Shown here in pieces: positions 63,414 through 64,000 of a stretch of 64,000 nt of DNA; within the stretch, counting starts at the first letter, position 1; each line of letters begins with the position of its first letter. The DNA comes from Acanthaster planci (Eukaryota > Echinodermata > Asteroidea > Valvatida > Acanthasteridae): positions 4,553,211-4,617,210 of the forward strand of contig NW_019091356.1 of NCBI RefSeq assembly GCF_001949145.1. Direction: 5' to 3'. The notes beneath the pieces are model-generated. The model worked only from the letters and a program-made list of their open reading frames with translations, did not search any database and was not told the DNA's origin. A program made the translations under genes and the position numbers.

Positions 63414-64000
63414 TTACATACTTCTGAGCCTCGTTGCCAGTCTTGCACGTGAGTGACTTGTCGACAATGGATTTTCGTCGATGAACTTTTTTAGGCTCTC
63501 TTCTGTTTGACCAATTGCATTATGAACTGCTCGTTTGCATTTGTAGTAAGCTTCGTCAATGCTGCTATGGAAGTGTGTGGAAGGCCTATGATTAAAATCG
63601 GTGCATTTATTGCAGATAAGAACATCGCATGACTTGCAGAACAGGCAGAGTTCATGATCCGGGTGTTCCTTACACTTGGGTACACGATCTTCAAGCTTAC
63701 CGTCAGGCCCTAACTCTGCCAAAGTCGCAACTTTGTCATTCTGTAAAGATGCGAGTCTGTTATGTGCTTTTTCACATTCCTGACAAAGATAATGCTCACA
63801 ATCCATACATCGAGAAATGGCCTCATTCTCCTCATCACAGGCCTGGCAAATAATCTTCTGATTAAAACTCTGATCTTCATCTTGGGTTTCCGTTGTAGTC
63901 ACAACCTTTTGGGAGCAAGGTAGTCTGTCAACCCCTCCTCCGGGCAGAAGGGTTTCTTCTCGACACAAAGGGCAAGCAATGTTTTCACCGTACTCACCTT
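63414..64000 (-). CDS. TRIM-family RING/B-box protein, 3' part (runs off the window)
   Basis: The minus-strand frame is open from the window edge to a stop at 63414 (about 194 codons). It starts inside a RING finger (ENIACPLCREE, then LPGGGVDRLP, as in TRIM2/3-like proteins). B-box 1 follows (CQACDEENEAI...CMDCEHYLCQEC), then B-box 2 (KCKEHPDHELCLFCKSC...CNKC), then the start of a coiled coil. TRIM proteins are usually E3 ubiquitin ligases. The frame stops early in the coiled coil. Either a donor (AGAA|GTATGT, exon end at 63422) continues the gene further left, or the protein is short, or the gene is broken. The start codon lies beyond position 64000. Confidence 0.88.
   Translation of the reverse strand, partial: GEYGENIACPLCREETLLPGGGVDRLPCSQKVVTTTETQDEDQSFNQKIICQACDEENEAISRCMDCEHYLCQECEKAHNRLASLQNDKVATLAELGPDGKLEDRVPKCKEHPDHELCLFCKSCDVLICNKCTDFNHRPSTHFHSSIDEAYYKCKRAVHNAIGQTEESLKKFIDENPLSTSHSRARLATRLRSM

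Overview
The window is nuclear DNA of a marine animal, most likely an echinoderm or another invertebrate deuterostome. The genes are spread over many small exons with GT-AG introns. The closest relatives I recognise are single-copy deuterostome genes. The non-coding DNA is AT-rich, full of short inverted-repeat transposons, and enriched in the octamer TAGGCCTA. The species assignment is an inference, because no rRNA, mitochondrial or other diagnostic locus is present.

Layout from left to right. 1-5.4 kb: intergenic DNA with a duplicated tRNA-derived SINE and a dispersed repeat interrupted by a MITE. 5.5-14.5 kb (+): a three-exon myostatin/GDF11-type TGF-beta ligand. 20.6-27.6 kb (-): a five-exon ABITRAM (FAM206/Simiate) gene, recognised only after assembling short exons; its stop codon lies inside an 88-bp hAT-like MITE. 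29.5-35.1 kb (+): a cytochrome P450 of the CYP46A (cholesterol 24-hydroxylase) type. 36.2-39.6 kb (+): a membrane-anchored FkbM-family methyltransferase. 40.8-47.3 kb (-): CLP1, the RNA 5'-hydroxyl kinase of the cleavage/polyadenylation and tRNA-splicing machinery, with a textbook U12-type AT-AC intron. 51.0-58.7 kb (+): a DNAJB6-type co-chaperone. 61.4 kb (+): first exon of an unrecognised secreted glycoprotein. 63.4-64.0 kb (-): 3' part of a RING/B-box TRIM gene running off the window.

The genes do not form one pathway; this looks like an ordinary gene-dense stretch. The striking content is the layer of non-autonomous elements: at least a dozen, several with readable target-site duplications, two nested at different points of two copies of the same host repeat, and one that ends an open reading frame. 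Exon boundaries were derived by hand from reading frame, phase compatibility, splice signals and remembered human homologues. No alignment or search was run.
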